This document shows, piece after piece, positions 26,769 through 36,447 of a DNA stretch of 64,000 bases. Under the pieces are notes generated by a model. The model was given only the letters and a program-made list of their open reading frames with translations. It made no database searches and was not told the origin of the DNA. Source of the DNA: Thermus caldilimi. Lineage in GTDB: Bacteria > Deinococcota > Deinococci > Deinococcales > Thermaceae. Both the position numbers and the translations under genes were made by a program. The stretch spans positions 310,001 to 374,000 of the forward strand of contig NZ_CP038452.1 in the NCBI RefSeq assembly GCF_004684245.1, in the 5' to 3' direction. How positions within the stretch are numbered: position 1 is the stretch's first letter; every line of letters begins with the position of its first letter.

Positions 26769-28754
26769 ATGCTGACGCTACCGGAGAAGATCCTCTTTAT
26801 CCTGCTCCTTTTGGTAAGCCTTTACTACGCCTACACGGGCTTTCGCCGCGTGTATCTGGCCATCCGAAGGGGACGGCCGGAGGAACGCTTTGACCGCCTG
26901 CCCGAGCGCATTGGCCGGGCCCTTTGGCTTACCCTTACGCAGCAGACCGTTTTCAAGAGGCGGCCTCTGGTTTCCCTCCTCCACGCCTTCGTCTTCTACG
27001 GCTTCATCTACTACCTCCTGGTCAACCTGGTGGACCTTCTGGAGGGGTACTTCCCCCTGCACACCCAAGGAGGGCTTTGGAACGCCTATAACCTCGTGGC
27101 CGATCTCCTCACCGCCGCCATCCTAGTGGGCATCCTGGGGCTCATGCTTCGCCGCTACCTTCTCGCACCCCAGGATTTCACCTGGAATCCCAAGGTGCCT
27201 CTCCACGAACGGGTACGCCAGGGAATCCCCCGGGATTCGGCCATCGTGGGGGCCTTCATCACCTTCCACGTGGGAAGCCGCCTGCTTTCCAAGGCGGCGG
27301 GCCTGGCCCAAGGGGAGCCCGACCCCTTCCAGCCGGTGGCCAGCTTTCTGGCCATGGTTTTTTCGGGGCTTTCTCCTGGAGCCTTAGTGGCCATGGAGCA
27401 TTTCTTCTGGTGGGGTGCTTTGGGCTCCATTCTCCTCTTCCTTCCCTACTTTCCCCGCTCCAAGCACATCCACCTGATGATGGGCCCCATCAACCTGGCC
27501 TTCCACCAGGAGAAGCCCGGGGCCCTTAGGCCCTTAGACTTTGAGAAGGAGGAGGAAAAGTTTGGGGCGGAGAAGCTGGAAGACCTCTCCTGGAAGCGGC
27601 TTCTGGACGCCTATGCCTGTATCATGTGCAACCGCTGTCAGGAGGCCTGCCCTGCTTACACCACGGGAAAGGCCCTCTCCCCGGCGGCCATCGTCATCTC
27701 CGAGCGGTACGAACTGAATGAGATCCTCCCGGCCTTTGCCAGCGGGCAGGAAAGCCCGAGGCCCCTCATGGACTTCGCCCTGAACGAGGAGGCCCTTTGG
27801 GCCTGCACCACCTGCATGGCCTGCGTGGAGGTCTGCCCGGTGGGCAACGAGCCCATGCTTCACATCCTGGATGTGCGCCGGGCCAAGGTGCTCATGGAAG
27901 GGGAGTTCCCTCAGGAGCTTAACAATGCCTTCCGGGGCATGGAGCGCTCGGGCAACCCCTGGGGCATCGGCCAGGACAAGCGCCTGGACTGGGCCGAGGG
28001 GCTTAGCGTACCCACGGTGGAGGAAAAGCCCCACCTCGAGGTCCTCTACTGGGTGGGGTGTGCGGCCAGCTATGACCCCCGGGCGCAGAAGATCGCCCGG
28101 AGCATGGTGGAGATCCTAAACGCCTCCGGGGTGGATTGGGCGGTTTTGGGCAAGAGGGAAAAGTGCACTGGGGATTCCGCCAGGCGGGCGGGGAACGAGT
28201 ACCTCTTCTTCCAGCTGGCCACGGAGAACGTGGAAACCCTAAACCAGGTGGCTCCTAAAACCATCGTCACCACCTGCCCCCACTGCTTCCACACCCTGGG
28301 CAACGAGTACAAGGCCTTTGGCGGGGAGTACCGGGTGGTGCACCACTCGGAGTTCATCGCCGAGCTTCTACAAAGCGGTAGGCTTCAGGTGTCCGAGGAA
28401 ACCAAGAAGGTGGTCTTCCACGATCCTTGCTACCTGGGCCGTCACAACGGGGTTTACGAGGCTCCCAGGGATGTGCTCAAGGAGGTAGGTTTCCAGCTTT
28501 TGGAGCCCCCCCGGAACCGGGAGCGAAGCTTCTGCTGTGGGGCGGGCGGAGCCCAGTTCTGGAAGGAGGAGGAGCCTGGGGCCATGCGGGTTTCGGAAAA
28601 CCGCTACCGGGAGCTTAAGGGCACGGGGGCGGAGGTCATCGCCACGGGGTGCCCCTTCTGCATGGCCATGATGAACGTGGAGGCGGCCCAGGACGAGAAG
28701 CCCCCGGAGGTTTTGGATATCGCCGAGCTGGTGGCCCGGGGCCTTAGGGCTTAG
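26769..28754 (+). CDS. Membrane Fe-S oxidoreductase (NarI/HdrD-type; candidate ETF:menaquinone reductase)
   Basis: The 661-residue protein has an N-terminal cytochrome-b-like part with about five or six helices (residues 1-240), then two 4Fe-4S motifs (CIMCNRCQEACP near 284 and CTTCMACVEVCP near 346), and then two CCG domains of the HdrD/GlpC type (CTGDSARRAGN...CPHCFHTLG and HDPCYLG...CCGAGGAQFW). This architecture matches membrane proteins that carry electrons from electron-transfer flavoprotein to menaquinone during acyl-CoA oxidation, as shown for Geobacter; other partners such as glycolate or lactate oxidases are possible. An AAGGAGG site precedes the ATG. Confidence 0.82.
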   Translation: MLTLPEKILFILLLLVSLYYAYTGFRRVYLAIRRGRPEERFDRLPERIGRALWLTLTQQTVFKRRPLVSLLHAFVFYGFIYYLLVNLVDLLEGYFPLHTQGGLWNAYNLVADLLTAAILVGILGLMLRRYLLAPQDFTWNPKVPLHERVRQGIPRDSAIVGAFITFHVGSRLLSKAAGLAQGEPDPFQPVASFLAMVFSGLSPGALVAMEHFFWWGALGSILLFLPYFPRSKHIHLMMGPINLAFHQEKPGALRPLDFEKEEEKFGAEKLEDLSWKRLLDAYACIMCNRCQEACPAYTTGKALSPAAIVISERYELNEILPAFASGQESPRPLMDFALNEEALWACTTCMACVEVCPVGNEPMLHILDVRRAKVLMEGEFPQELNNAFRGMERSGNPWGIGQDKRLDWAEGLSVPTVEEKPHLEVLYWVGCAASYDPRAQKIARSMVEILNASGVDWAVLGKREKCTGDSARRAGNEYLFFQLATENVETLNQVAPKTIVTTCPHCFHTLGNEYKAFGGEYRVVHHSEFIAELLQSGRLQVSEETKKVVFHDPCYLGRHNGVYEAPRDVLKEVGFQLLEPPRNRERSFCCGAGGAQFWKEEEPGAMRVSENRYRELKGTGAEVIATGCPFCMAMMNVEAAQDEKPPEVLDIAELVARGLRA

Positions 28755-29286
28755 GATTTTGATAGGCGGCGAAGACCCGGTAGCCCTCCATCCACCCCTC
28801 CCCGAAGGCCCGCAGCACGAGGCCTGGGGGAGGGGTGAGGAGTTCGTAGGGCTCCCAGTAGAAAGGACTTTCCGGCCTGTGGCGCCGCACGGCTTCCCGG
28901 CGGCTGAAGCCTTCCACCAGGAGAAGCCCCCCTGGGGTTAAGAGGGGAGGAAGGGCTTTGAGAAGGGGGCGGTTTACGTAATAGCTCATAAGGATGGCGG
29001 CGAAGGGGCCTTTGGGAAGGTGCGTAAGGGCGTTGGGGGCCTCGAGGTCTAGCTCCACCAGGGTCAGGCCGCGGATGCCTTTAAGCTTTCTTAGGGCCTC
29101 GCGGCTCCTTTCCACCAGGACCACGGGATGACCCCTGTCCAGGAAGTAAAGGGCGTTCCTGCCCAAGCCTCCCGCCAGGTCCAGGACCGAGCCCTTGGGG
29201 GCGAAGGGGCCGTAGGCCCGCACTACCTGGGCGGGGGCCCGCTCCAGGGCAGCTTGGCGGTAAAACGCATCCCAGTCCCTAGGCAT
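28744..29286 (-). CDS. SAM-dependent methyltransferase, class I
   Basis: The 180-residue protein has the SAM-binding loop VLDLAGGLGRNALYFLDRG (motif I) and an acidic strand end at VELDLEAP. It resembles TehB/UbiE-like methyltransferases; the substrate is unknown. It overlaps terC by eight bases (29279-29286) and meets the oxidoreductase gene end-to-end with an 11-bp overlap. Confidence 0.8.
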   Translation of the reverse strand: MPRDWDAFYRQAALERAPAQVVRAYGPFAPKGSVLDLAGGLGRNALYFLDRGHPVVLVERSREALRKLKGIRGLTLVELDLEAPNALTHLPKGPFAAILMSYYVNRPLLKALPPLLTPGGLLLVEGFSRREAVRRHRPESPFYWEPYELLTPPPGLVLRAFGEGWMEGYRVFAAYQNPKP

Positions 29287-29953
29287 GCTTGCGTAAAGCC
29301 AGAAGGCTTCCCCCCAAGAGGATGAGGAAGGTTACGCCCCAGAAGGCGGGTTTCGGCAGGTGCCAGGCCAGCTCCGGGCGGTGCAGGAGTTCCGCCAAGG
29401 TGGCGCTTCCTTCCAAGAGGAGCTTGACCCCGGCCCAGCCCACCAGAGCGTAGGCCACCTTCTCCAGGCTGGGATAGCGTTCCATCACCGTCACCACATA
29501 GCTCGCGGCCAGGCGGATGAAGAGGATGCCCAGGGCCACCCCCAGGAAGACCAGAAGGAGGTCCTTGGAAAAGGCTACCACCGCCAGGATGGAGTCCACG
29601 GCGAAGGCTAAGTCCACCAGGTTGATGAGGAGGACCACCCGCCAGAACTCCCGGGCGGTAGCCTCGGGCAAGGGCTTGGCCTCCGAATGGTCGCGGAAGT
29701 GCTGGAGCATGAGAAAGAGGAGGTAAAGCCCTCCCAGCACCTGGACCCACCAGAGACGTATGACGTACACGGCAAAAAGAAGGGCCAGGCCCCTTAGCAG
29801 GTAGGCCCCCAGGACCCCGTAGAAGAGGGCCTTGCGGCGCAGGTGGGTGGGCAGGGGTTTGACCATCACCGCCAGGACCAAGGCGTTGTCCCCGGATAGG
29901 AGAGCCTCGAGGGCCGCCACGGAAAGGAGCACCAGAAAGGCTTCCGGATTCAT
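29279..29953 (-). CDS. TerC family integral membrane protein
   Basis: The 224-residue protein has about seven membrane helices and the TerC landmarks ALEALLSGDNALVLAVM and NLVDLAFAVDSILAV, where acidic residues inside helices are thought to bind a metal ion. Members are linked to tellurium resistance and to Mn2+/Ca2+ handling or metalation of secreted proteins. The frame opens at 30001, but the ATG at 29953 overlaps the upstream esterase stop as ATGA and starts the conserved region. Confidence 0.88.
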   Translation of the reverse strand: MNPEAFLVLLSVAALEALLSGDNALVLAVMVKPLPTHLRRKALFYGVLGAYLLRGLALLFAVYVIRLWWVQVLGGLYLLFLMLQHFRDHSEAKPLPEATAREFWRVVLLINLVDLAFAVDSILAVVAFSKDLLLVFLGVALGILFIRLAASYVVTVMERYPSLEKVAYALVGWAGVKLLLEGSATLAELLHRPELAWHLPKPAFWGVTFLILLGGSLLALRKHA

Positions 29954-30888
29954 GCCTCCCCCAGCAGGTAGCGAAGCCCTGGGGCCAGGGCCTGCTTCCA
30001 CGTTATCCAGTTGTGCCCCGAGGCCCTTTCCCGGTAGGCGTGGGGAACCTTGCGGTCAGCCAGGAGGGCGGCGAAGCGTCGGGCTGGGGCCAGGAGCCAT
30101 TCCAAAAGGCCCACCTCCAGATAGATGCGGGGCAAAACCTGGGCCTCAGCGTATTGTTCCCAAAGCCACTCCCGGTCCCGGTAGGCATCGGTGCCGCCCG
30201 GGTGGGCCTTTAGGGCCGGGGAGAGGGCGAGGACCTTTGGGAAGCGGCTCGGGTGGCGCAGGGCCTGCCACAAGGAGAAAAGGCCTCCTAGGGAAGCCCC
30301 CACCAGGAGGATCTCCCCCAAGGGGTCCTTGCTGCGTTCCACTTCCCCTAGCACCCGGTGGAACTCCTCCTCGTAGGCTTCCGAAAAGCGGTACTCCCGG
30401 TTGCGGTCTATGGGCTCCACGAAAACCAGGCGCACCGGGGGGATTTCGCCTGCCTCCACCAGGGCCTGGGCCACCTTGTGGAGGCCTGCGGTGCGGTAGA
30501 AGGCCACCCCGTCCTGGGCCACCAGGGTGGCCTTGGGACTTGTCCCGGCTTCGGCCACGTAGAAGCGCCTTTCCCCCAGGCGGTGCCGCTCTACCCTGGG
30601 TTCTTCCCTGGGCTCGGGGGGGGCTTCAAAGCGGTGGCCGGGAAGGCGGACGGCCCGGGGGTAGGTCCACCAGGGATTGTCGGCCCTTTCCGGGTTGTCC
30701 GGGTCGGGGAAGGGCCTACCCTGTTCGTCCAGGAAGGCGTATTCCACATAGGCCCCTTCCGGGAACTCCAGGGTGATGGGGCCTTGAAGGGGGATGGGGT
30801 TCCTTTCCCAGTCGGTGAAATCCCCTATCAGGGCCCTGGCCTGGGCCGGGGGAAAGAAGGTGATGGTGCGCTTAGAAACCCGTACCAC
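29950..30888 (-). CDS. Enterochelin-esterase-like (esterase D) hydrolase
   Basis: The 312-residue protein has an N-terminal immunoglobulin-like set domain (residues ~1-90, LIGDFTDWERNPIPL as in glycogen-branching early-set domains) followed by an esterase-D-type alpha/beta hydrolase. The nucleophile is in LVGASLGGLFSLWQAL, the acid is probably near LEVG, and the histidine is in SGHNWITWK. Fes-type enzymes hydrolyse siderophore esters, but this gene has no siderophore neighbours and no signal peptide, so the substrate is open. It begins with GTG at 30888; TAGAGT ends six bases before it. Confidence 0.82.
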   Translation of the reverse strand: MVRVSKRTITFFPPAQARALIGDFTDWERNPIPLQGPITLEFPEGAYVEYAFLDEQGRPFPDPDNPERADNPWWTYPRAVRLPGHRFEAPPEPREEPRVERHRLGERRFYVAEAGTSPKATLVAQDGVAFYRTAGLHKVAQALVEAGEIPPVRLVFVEPIDRNREYRFSEAYEEEFHRVLGEVERSKDPLGEILLVGASLGGLFSLWQALRHPSRFPKVLALSPALKAHPGGTDAYRDREWLWEQYAEAQVLPRIYLEVGLLEWLLAPARRFAALLADRKVPHAYRERASGHNWITWKQALAPGLRYLLGEA

Positions 30889-30918
30889 GGGAATACTCTA
30901 CCCGGGCCTGGGGCGGAC

Positions 30919-31755
30919 CTAAAGCTTCTCCAGCTCCGGGTAGAGGAGAAGGAGCTCTTCCTCCGTCAGGGCTTCGCCTTCCCTTTCAGGGGTCCAGGAG
31001 AGGTAAGCCGCCAGGAGGGTGAAGGAACTGGATCCCGCTAGGTCCATGAGGACCTCCCTGGCCAGGGACCGGGTCAAGGGGGATCGGGGAGGGAGGAGCC
31101 TGCGGTCGGCGAGGAGGAGGCTTACCACCAGGTAGCGCCCGCCGGGCTCCACCTGGGCCTGGTATGCCTCCACCGCTTGCTTCTTCCCCTCGAAGTGGCG
31201 GAAGGTTTCCTGGTACTTGCTCCTTTCCTCCAGCATCCAGGCGTCGAACCGGGCCAGGACCTCCTCCTCGGAACCCGCCGCCACCTGGTAATCCCCAAAG
31301 CGCCAGGCAGGCTCCTCCCTGAGGAGCAAGAGGGCCGCCTCGTCCAGCAGGTCGGCGAGGCCCTTGGCCGAGGTGGTGTCCGCTTCCTCAGCCAGCTGCC
31401 TTAGCGCCTTTTGCACCTGGGGGCGGGCCAGGAGGGCCAGGCGCAACCTGGCCGCGCTGGCGGTGGGCCCTTCCCCCGCCTGGCGGAGCCCCCGCACCAT
31501 GTAGGCGGTCACCAAGACCAAACCCAAGACCACCAGGACGGGTACAATGCCTAGGCTTCCCCCTCCCCCGGGATAGACCACCACCGGACCAGGATACGGG
31601 GGATAGGAGGGGGCCGGGCTTGGGAAGACCGGGGCTGGCCCCGGGCTCATGGGAGGTGGGGTGGGGCTGTAGGGACGCCCACCTGCGCCGCCCCCGCTCT
31701 TCTGGGCCAGGGCCAAGGAGAGAGCCAGGAGAAGGAGCCAAATGAGGCGGCGCAT
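30919..31755 (-). CDS. DUF1517-like membrane protein
   Basis: The protein of about 278 residues starts with a signal peptide (IWLLLLALSLALAQ), followed by a Gly/Pro-rich stretch (PTPPPMSPGPAPVFPSPAP and PPYPGPVVVYPGGGG), a membrane helix (VPVLVVLGLVLVTAYMV), and a soluble C-terminal domain of about 170 residues. This arrangement is typical of DUF1517, a family of unknown function. A start at 31767 is possible, but the GAAGG site favours 31755. Confidence 0.7.
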   Translation of the reverse strand: MRRLIWLLLLALSLALAQKSGGGAGGRPYSPTPPPMSPGPAPVFPSPAPSYPPYPGPVVVYPGGGGSLGIVPVLVVLGLVLVTAYMVRGLRQAGEGPTASAARLRLALLARPQVQKALRQLAEEADTTSAKGLADLLDEAALLLLREEPAWRFGDYQVAAGSEEEVLARFDAWMLEERSKYQETFRHFEGKKQAVEAYQAQVEPGGRYLVVSLLLADRRLLPPRSPLTRSLAREVLMDLAGSSSFTLLAAYLSWTPEREGEALTEEELLLLYPELEKL

Positions 31756-31786
31756 GGCCTTCAGCATACTCCAGGGCCGGGAGGCT

Positions 31787-31815
31787 TTGTGCTAAAACCA
31801 ACGATGCAGTAAACT
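31787..31815 (+). promoter_or_regulatory. lon promoter
   Basis: TTGTGC (-35) and TAAACT (-10, 31810-31815) are 17 bases apart. A transcript starting near 31822 would have a ~45-base leader carrying the AGGAGG ribosome site. Confidence 0.5.
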
Positions 31816-31866
31816 TGATATAGGTAGGCTTAGGCTATGGACGAGAAGGGAGAAAGGAGGAAAACC

Positions 31867-34287
31867 ATGCTGCCAGAGACCTTGCCCGTCTGCCCGGTGA
31901 GGGGGTCGGTCATCTACCCCACCATGGTCATGCCCATTGACGCGGGGAGGCCCGTTTCCATCCGGGCCATTGACGAGGCCTTGGCCCGGGAGCGGGTCTT
32001 GCTTATCGTGAGCCAGAAGGACAAGGAGGTGGAAAACCCCAAGCCCTCGGACCTCTACGAGGTGGGTACCGCCTGCAACATCCTCAAGATGCGCAAGAAC
32101 CCGGACGGCTCCGTCCAGGTGCTGGTGCAGGCCTTTGCCCGGGTGCGGGTCCGGGAGTGGTTGGACCTGGGGGACCACCTCGAGGCCAAGGGGGAGGTGC
32201 TCTCCGATGAACCCGCTGACCCCACCTTGGTCAAGGCCCTGGTGCGGGAGGTAAAGGACAAGTTCCAGGCCCTCCTTAAGGAGGGCAAGTACCTGGCTCC
32301 CGAGGTGGCCCAGTTCGTCTTGAACCTGGAAGACCCGAGCCAGCTCGCCGATTACATCGCCTTTCACATGGACTTCCGCCTGGAGGACAAGCAGAGGGTT
32401 TTGGAAACCCCTAATGTGGCGGAGAGGCTGAAGCGGGTTTTGGTTCTCCTCGAGGCGGAGCTGGAGCTCATCGAAACGCAAAGGCGCATCCAGCAGCAGG
32501 TCAAGGAGGAAATCGACCGCAACCAGCGGGAGTACTTCCTGCGGGAGCAGATGAAGGCCATCCAGCGGGAGCTCCACGGCGAGGAAGGGGCGGAAGAGGT
32601 GGAGGAGTTCCGCAGAAAGGTGGAGGAACTCAACCTGCCCCCCGTGGTGCGGCAGGAGGTGGAGCGGGAGCTCAACCGCTTCGCTCGCATGCACCCCGAT
32701 TCCGCCGAGGCCAGCGTCATCCGCACTTACCTGGACTGGATCGTGAACCTGCCCTGGAACACCCGCACCGAGGACAACCTGGATCTAAACCGGGCCAAGG
32801 AGATCCTGGAAAGGGACCACTACGGCCTGGAGAAGGTGAAGGACCGGGTCCTGGAGTACCTGGCGGTGCGGAAGCTCAAGGCGGAGCGGGCCAAGCGGGG
32901 GGAAATCCCACCGGACGAGGTGAACAAGGGGCCCATCCTCCTCTTCGTGGGGCCTCCTGGAGTGGGGAAGACCTCCATCGCCAAGAGTATCGCCGAGGCC
33001 CTGGGCCGCAAGTACGTGCGGATCTCTTTAGGTGGCGTGCGGGATGAATCCGACATCCGGGGGCACCGACGCACCTACATCGGGGCCATGCCGGGGCGCA
33101 TCGTCCAAGGCCTGCGCCAGGCAGGCACCAAGAACCCCGTCTTTCTCCTGGACGAGGTGGACAAGCTGGGCATCTCCTACCAGGGGGACCCGGCGGCGGC
33201 GCTTTTGGAGGTTCTGGATCCCGCCCAGAACAAGGAGTTCGTGGACCACTACCTGGGGGTGCCCTTTGACCTCTCCGAGGTGATGTTCATCTGCACCGCC
33301 AACTTCCCCCAGAACATCCCCGCCCCCCTCTGGGACCGGATGGAGGCCATCGAGTTCACCAGCTACATCGAGCAGGAAAAGCTGGAGATCGCCAAGCGTT
33401 ACCTCCTGCCCCGGCAGATGCGGGAAACCGGCCTTACCGAGGGCCAGGTGGTGATCACGGAAGCAGCCCTCATGCGCCTCATCACCCACTACACCCGGGA
33501 GGCGGGGGTGCGCCAGCTGGAGCGGGAGATCGGCTCCCTTTTGCGCAAGGCGGCCCGGCAGATCCTGGAGGAGGGCAAGCGGCGGGTGCGCATCACGGAG
33601 AAGGACCTGGAGCGGTACCTGGGCCCGCCCCGCTACTTGCCGGAAACCGAGGCCCGCGAGCCCCAGGTGGGGGTGGCCACGGGCATGTACTACACCCCGG
33701 TGGGGGGAGACATCATGTTCGTGGAGGTTTCCGTGATGCCCGGCAAGGGAAACCTGATCCTCACCGGGCAGCTTGGGGATGTGATGAAGGAGTCGGCGCG
33801 GGCGGCCCTTTCCTACGCCAAGCGGAACGCCGAGCGCTTCGGCATCCCCTTGAAGCGCTTTGAGGAGTCCGACATCCACATCCACGTGCCGGCAGGGGCC
33901 ATTCCCAAGGAAGGGCCTTCGGCTGGGGTGGCCATCGTGAGCGCCTTGGTCAGCGCCCTCACGGAGGTGCCCGTCCGCCACGACATCGCCATGACCGGGG
34001 AGATCACCCTCACGGGCAGGGTGCTTCCCATCGGCGGGGTGAAGGAGAAGGTGCTGGGGGCCAGGCGGGCGGGGATTAGGGAGGTGATCCTGCCCAAGCA
34101 GAACGAGCCCGACCTCGCCGACATCCCCAAGCCCTTGCGCCAGAACATGACCTTCCACTTCGTGGAGCATCTGGACCAGGTTCTGGACCTGTCCCTGGTG
34201 GGCGGGCTCAAGGCCTTGGAGCATAGGGCCCGGGAGGCCAAGAGGTCCAGGGCACGGTCCAAAAAGGAAGTGGTGGCCCATGCCTAG
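31867..34287 (+). CDS. lon: ATP-dependent protease Lon
   Basis: The 806-residue protein has an N-terminal substrate-binding domain ([19 protein letters not shown]), an AAA+ domain with Walker A GPPGVGKT (around 362-369), and a serine protease domain. The catalytic Ser685 is in KEGPSAG and Lys728 is in GGVKEK. Lon removes damaged and regulatory proteins in the cytoplasm. The frame opens ten codons earlier, but AGGAGG lies seven bases before the ATG at 31867. Confidence 0.96.
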   Translation: MLPETLPVCPVRGSVIYPTMVMPIDAGRPVSIRAIDEALARERVLLIVSQKDKEVENPKPSDLYEVGTACNILKMRKNPDGSVQVLVQAFARVRVREWLDLGDHLEAKGEVLSDEPADPTLVKALVREVKDKFQALLKEGKYLAPEVAQFVLNLEDPSQLADYIAFHMDFRLEDKQRVLETPNVAERLKRVLVLLEAELELIETQRRIQQQVKEEIDRNQREYFLREQMKAIQRELHGEEGAEEVEEFRRKVEELNLPPVVRQEVERELNRFARMHPDSAEASVIRTYLDWIVNLPWNTRTEDNLDLNRAKEILERDHYGLEKVKDRVLEYLAVRKLKAERAKRGEIPPDEVNKGPILLFVGPPGVGKTSIAKSIAEALGRKYVRISLGGVRDESDIRGHRRTYIGAMPGRIVQGLRQAGTKNPVFLLDEVDKLGISYQGDPAAALLEVLDPAQNKEFVDHYLGVPFDLSEVMFICTANFPQNIPAPLWDRMEAIEFTSYIEQEKLEIAKRYLLPRQMRETGLTEGQVVITEAALMRLITHYTREAGVRQLEREIGSLLRKAARQILEEGKRRVRITEKDLERYLGPPRYLPETEAREPQVGVATGMYYTPVGGDIMFVEVSVMPGKGNLILTGQLGDVMKESARAALSYAKRNAERFGIPLKRFEESDIHIHVPAGAIPKEGPSAGVAIVSALVSALTEVPVRHDIAMTGEITLTGRVLPIGGVKEKVLGARRAGIREVILPKQNEPDLADIPKPLRQNMTFHFVEHLDQVLDLSLVGGLKALEHRAREAKRSRARSKKEVVAHA

Positions 34288-34323
34288 GGGTAGCCTCTAG
34301 CGGGTAAAAGGGGTCCCCTTTCT

Positions 34324-34350
34324 CCCCGCCGGGTGGCTTGCCCGGCGGGG
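34324..34350. terminator. Bidirectional terminator between lon and bshA
   Basis: CCCCGCCGGG and CCCGGCGGGG form a perfect 10-bp stem with a seven-base loop between two converging genes. CTTGGTTCC follows on the plus strand. It has no long T-run on either side. Confidence 0.6.
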
Positions 34351-34362
34351 CTTGGTTCCTAT

Positions 34363-35466
34363 TCAGGGGGAGTCCTCCAGGGCCTTTTGGTACACCTCCA
34401 GGTAGGCCTGGGTGATCCTTTCGGGGTGAAAGCGGGCGATGGCGTACTCCCGGGCAGCCTTGCGCATGCTGGAAAGTCTGGGATGGGCGAGGAGGTCCAG
34501 CACCGCTTGGGCGAAGCCTTCCAGGTCCCCAAGCTCCACCAGCCGCCCCACCTCGGGCCGTACCAGCTCGGGAACTCCTCCCACGGCGGTGGCCACCACG
34601 GGAACCCCACTGGCCAGGGCCTCGAGGGCCGCCTGCCCGAAGGATTCCTCCTCCGAGGCCAGCAGGAAAAGATCGGCGGCTCCCAGGATTTCCTCGGGAT
34701 GGGGGGTGGGGGGGTGGAAGGTGACAAAGCGTTCCACCCCGAGCTCCTCCGCAACCCGCTTCGCCTCCCCTTCCTCCGGTCCCTTCCCCAGAAGAAGGAG
34801 CCGGGCCTGCACCTTCCTCCGTACCTTGGCAAAGGCCCGCACGATATCTGGCACCCTTTTGATGGGGCGGAAGTTGGAGGCGTGCACCAAAAGCCACTCC
34901 CCTTCCTCTGCGTAGAGCTTCTTGCGCTCCGGCCTGGGGTGGAAGCGGTCCGGGTCCACGGCGTTATGGATGACCACGGGGTTAACCCCGAAGGCCTTCT
35001 GCGCTTCCTGGGCTAGGGCCCGGCTCACCGCCGTGGTGGCCTTGGCCCTTTGGAGGGCCTTCCGGGTGGGTCCGTGGAAGGCCGGGTCCATGCCCAGCAC
35101 CGAGACATCGGTGCCGTGGAGGGTATGCACCAGGGGGAGTTCCTCGCCAAGCCCCAGGTAGGCGGCGGCGGCGTGGGGGATGGCGTAGTGGGTGTGAACC
35201 AGCTCCAAGCTCAGCCGCCTGGCCTCCCGCTCCAGCACCCCCGCCAGGGAGAGGGTGTAGAGGGGGCCGGGGAAGACGGGGTAAAAGGGCAGGTCCACGG
35301 GGATGTAGACCACAGGGCTATCCTTGGGCAGGCGGAAGGGCCTTTCCGTGGCGAAAAGGTAAACCCGGTGGCCCATCTGGGTCAGGCGGTGGGCCAACTC
35401 CGTGGCCACGATGCCGCTACCCCCGAGGCCGGGGTAGGCCACCAGGCCCAGCCTCAGCACCCTCAC
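34363..35466 (-). CDS. bshA: Bacillithiol glycosyltransferase BshA
   Basis: The protein is a GT4 glycosyltransferase with the BshA landmarks YPGLGGSGIVATELAHRL near the start, HTHYAIPHAAAA, HGTDVSVLG and a late EESFGQAALEALASG. BshA joins UDP-N-acetylglucosamine to L-malate, the first step of bacillithiol synthesis, the low-molecular-weight thiol of Thermus-Deinococcus and Firmicutes. The frame opens at 35502, but the GTG at 35466 or 35460 fits the family N-terminus better (V-R-V-L-R-L-G); I use 35466. Later bsh genes are not in the window. Confidence 0.83.
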   Translation of the reverse strand: MRVLRLGLVAYPGLGGSGIVATELAHRLTQMGHRVYLFATERPFRLPKDSPVVYIPVDLPFYPVFPGPLYTLSLAGVLEREARRLSLELVHTHYAIPHAAAAYLGLGEELPLVHTLHGTDVSVLGMDPAFHGPTRKALQRAKATTAVSRALAQEAQKAFGVNPVVIHNAVDPDRFHPRPERKKLYAEEGEWLLVHASNFRPIKRVPDIVRAFAKVRRKVQARLLLLGKGPEEGEAKRVAEELGVERFVTFHPPTPHPEEILGAADLFLLASEEESFGQAALEALASGVPVVATAVGGVPELVRPEVGRLVELGDLEGFAQAVLDLLAHPRLSSMRKAAREYAIARFHPERITQAYLEVYQKALEDSP

Positions 35467-35605
35467 GCCCAAACCCGCAAAAGGGGAAGGGAGAGAACCC
35501 ATCCCCCCGGACCCTTGCCCATGGGAGACGCACCTTCAGGATGTTCCCCGATTGGTTGGCCAAAGAAGGTCATGCCTCCAGTTTACCGTAGGGGACGAGG
35601 AGCGC

Positions 35606-36103
35606 TCAGGGCCGCCAGCCTGAGGGGCTTGCGGGATAAGGAGGGTTGGCCCCGCGGGAAACCTCGAGGCGGAATAGCCGCGAGAGGAGGACCACGCCCC
35701 CCGTGGTTTGAGCCTGGGTAAGGGCCTGGTGCAGGAGTTGGGAAAGCTCCAGGAGGAAGCGGTCCTGCCGCTCCTTGGGCACAGGAAGGGCCCCAAAGGT
35801 GAAGCAGGCGGGGTTCGCCACCGGGCAGTGGGGTTCAAGCCTTAGCTTCCCCCCCAGGAAGTAGACCCGCCAGGCCCCGAGGTCCACCTGGTATCCCGCG
35901 CGCAGGTGGTCCTGGTACTGGCTGGAAAGCTTGCGCCAAAGCTCCTGGGCTTCCTTGCCCGAAGGGCCAAGGGTGTACCGCCACTCCCGGGCTCCCGCCT
36001 GGGTTAGGGTTTGGCTGCGGGTAAGCCGCCAGTCTTGGGCCAGGGCCCCAGGTAGGGCCAGGAGGGCCAGGATCGCCAGCCACCTGGATATCCACATGCC
36101 CAT
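35606..36103 (-). CDS. Secreted protein of unknown function
   Basis: About 165 residues follow a signal peptide (MGMWISRWLAILALLALPG, cut near GALAQ). The mature part has no motif I recognise; it contains two cysteines close together (HCPVANPACF). The frame opens earlier, at 36130, but the ATG at 36103 (or 36097) begins the signal peptide. It is on the same strand as the AAA/VWA cluster, 74 bases beyond the end of the 88-residue gene. Confidence 0.55.
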   Translation of the reverse strand: MGMWISRWLAILALLALPGALAQDWRLTRSQTLTQAGAREWRYTLGPSGKEAQELWRKLSSQYQDHLRAGYQVDLGAWRVYFLGGKLRLEPHCPVANPACFTFGALPVPKERQDRFLLELSQLLHQALTQAQTTGGVVLLSRLFRLEVSRGANPPYPASPSGWRP

Positions 36104-36177
36104 GCCTTTAGGGTGCCATGACGGGGGCAAGGGGCATGTGAGGAATGGGCCTGAGCTTTGGGATGCCCATAGCCTCC

Positions 36178-36444
36178 TCAGAGGTTTCTTAGGATTTCCT
36201 CCCCCTCCTCCATGTAGGTATCCCAGGGAATTAACACGTACTCCTGGCCTGAATGGGCGGCGTAGTAGGGGAGGTCCAGGCGGAGGGGTAGGCGCACCTG
36301 CTGAAGCTCCTGCACCAGAGCGGGAGGGGGTTTTAGGTAAACACGGGGACGGAGCCTTTCCAGAAGAAGACTCAGGCGGAAAACCCAGAGGGTTTTCCCG
36401 TTCCCCTTCCGGTGAGAGGCTCCCTGGTGCTTGAGGGGCTTCAT
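36178..36444 (-). CDS. Small protein downstream of the VWA gene, 88 residues
   Basis: The basic N-terminal half (KHQGASHRKGNGK) is followed by a mixed segment (PRVYLKPPPALVQELQQVRLPLRLDLP). It starts three bases past the stop of the VWA-domain gene on the same strand, so it is probably the third gene of the AAA/VWA operon. I do not recognise the family. It has no signal peptide or membrane helix. Confidence 0.55.
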   Translation of the reverse strand: MKPLKHQGASHRKGNGKTLWVFRLSLLLERLRPRVYLKPPPALVQELQQVRLPLRLDLPYYAAHSGQEYVLIPWDTYMEEGEEILRNL

Positions 36445-36447
36445 GGC

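Noticed and set aside
31837-31866. Ten extra residues at the start of Lon
   Set aside because: The AGGAGG site lies between the two ATGs and serves the second, which also matches the family N-terminus.
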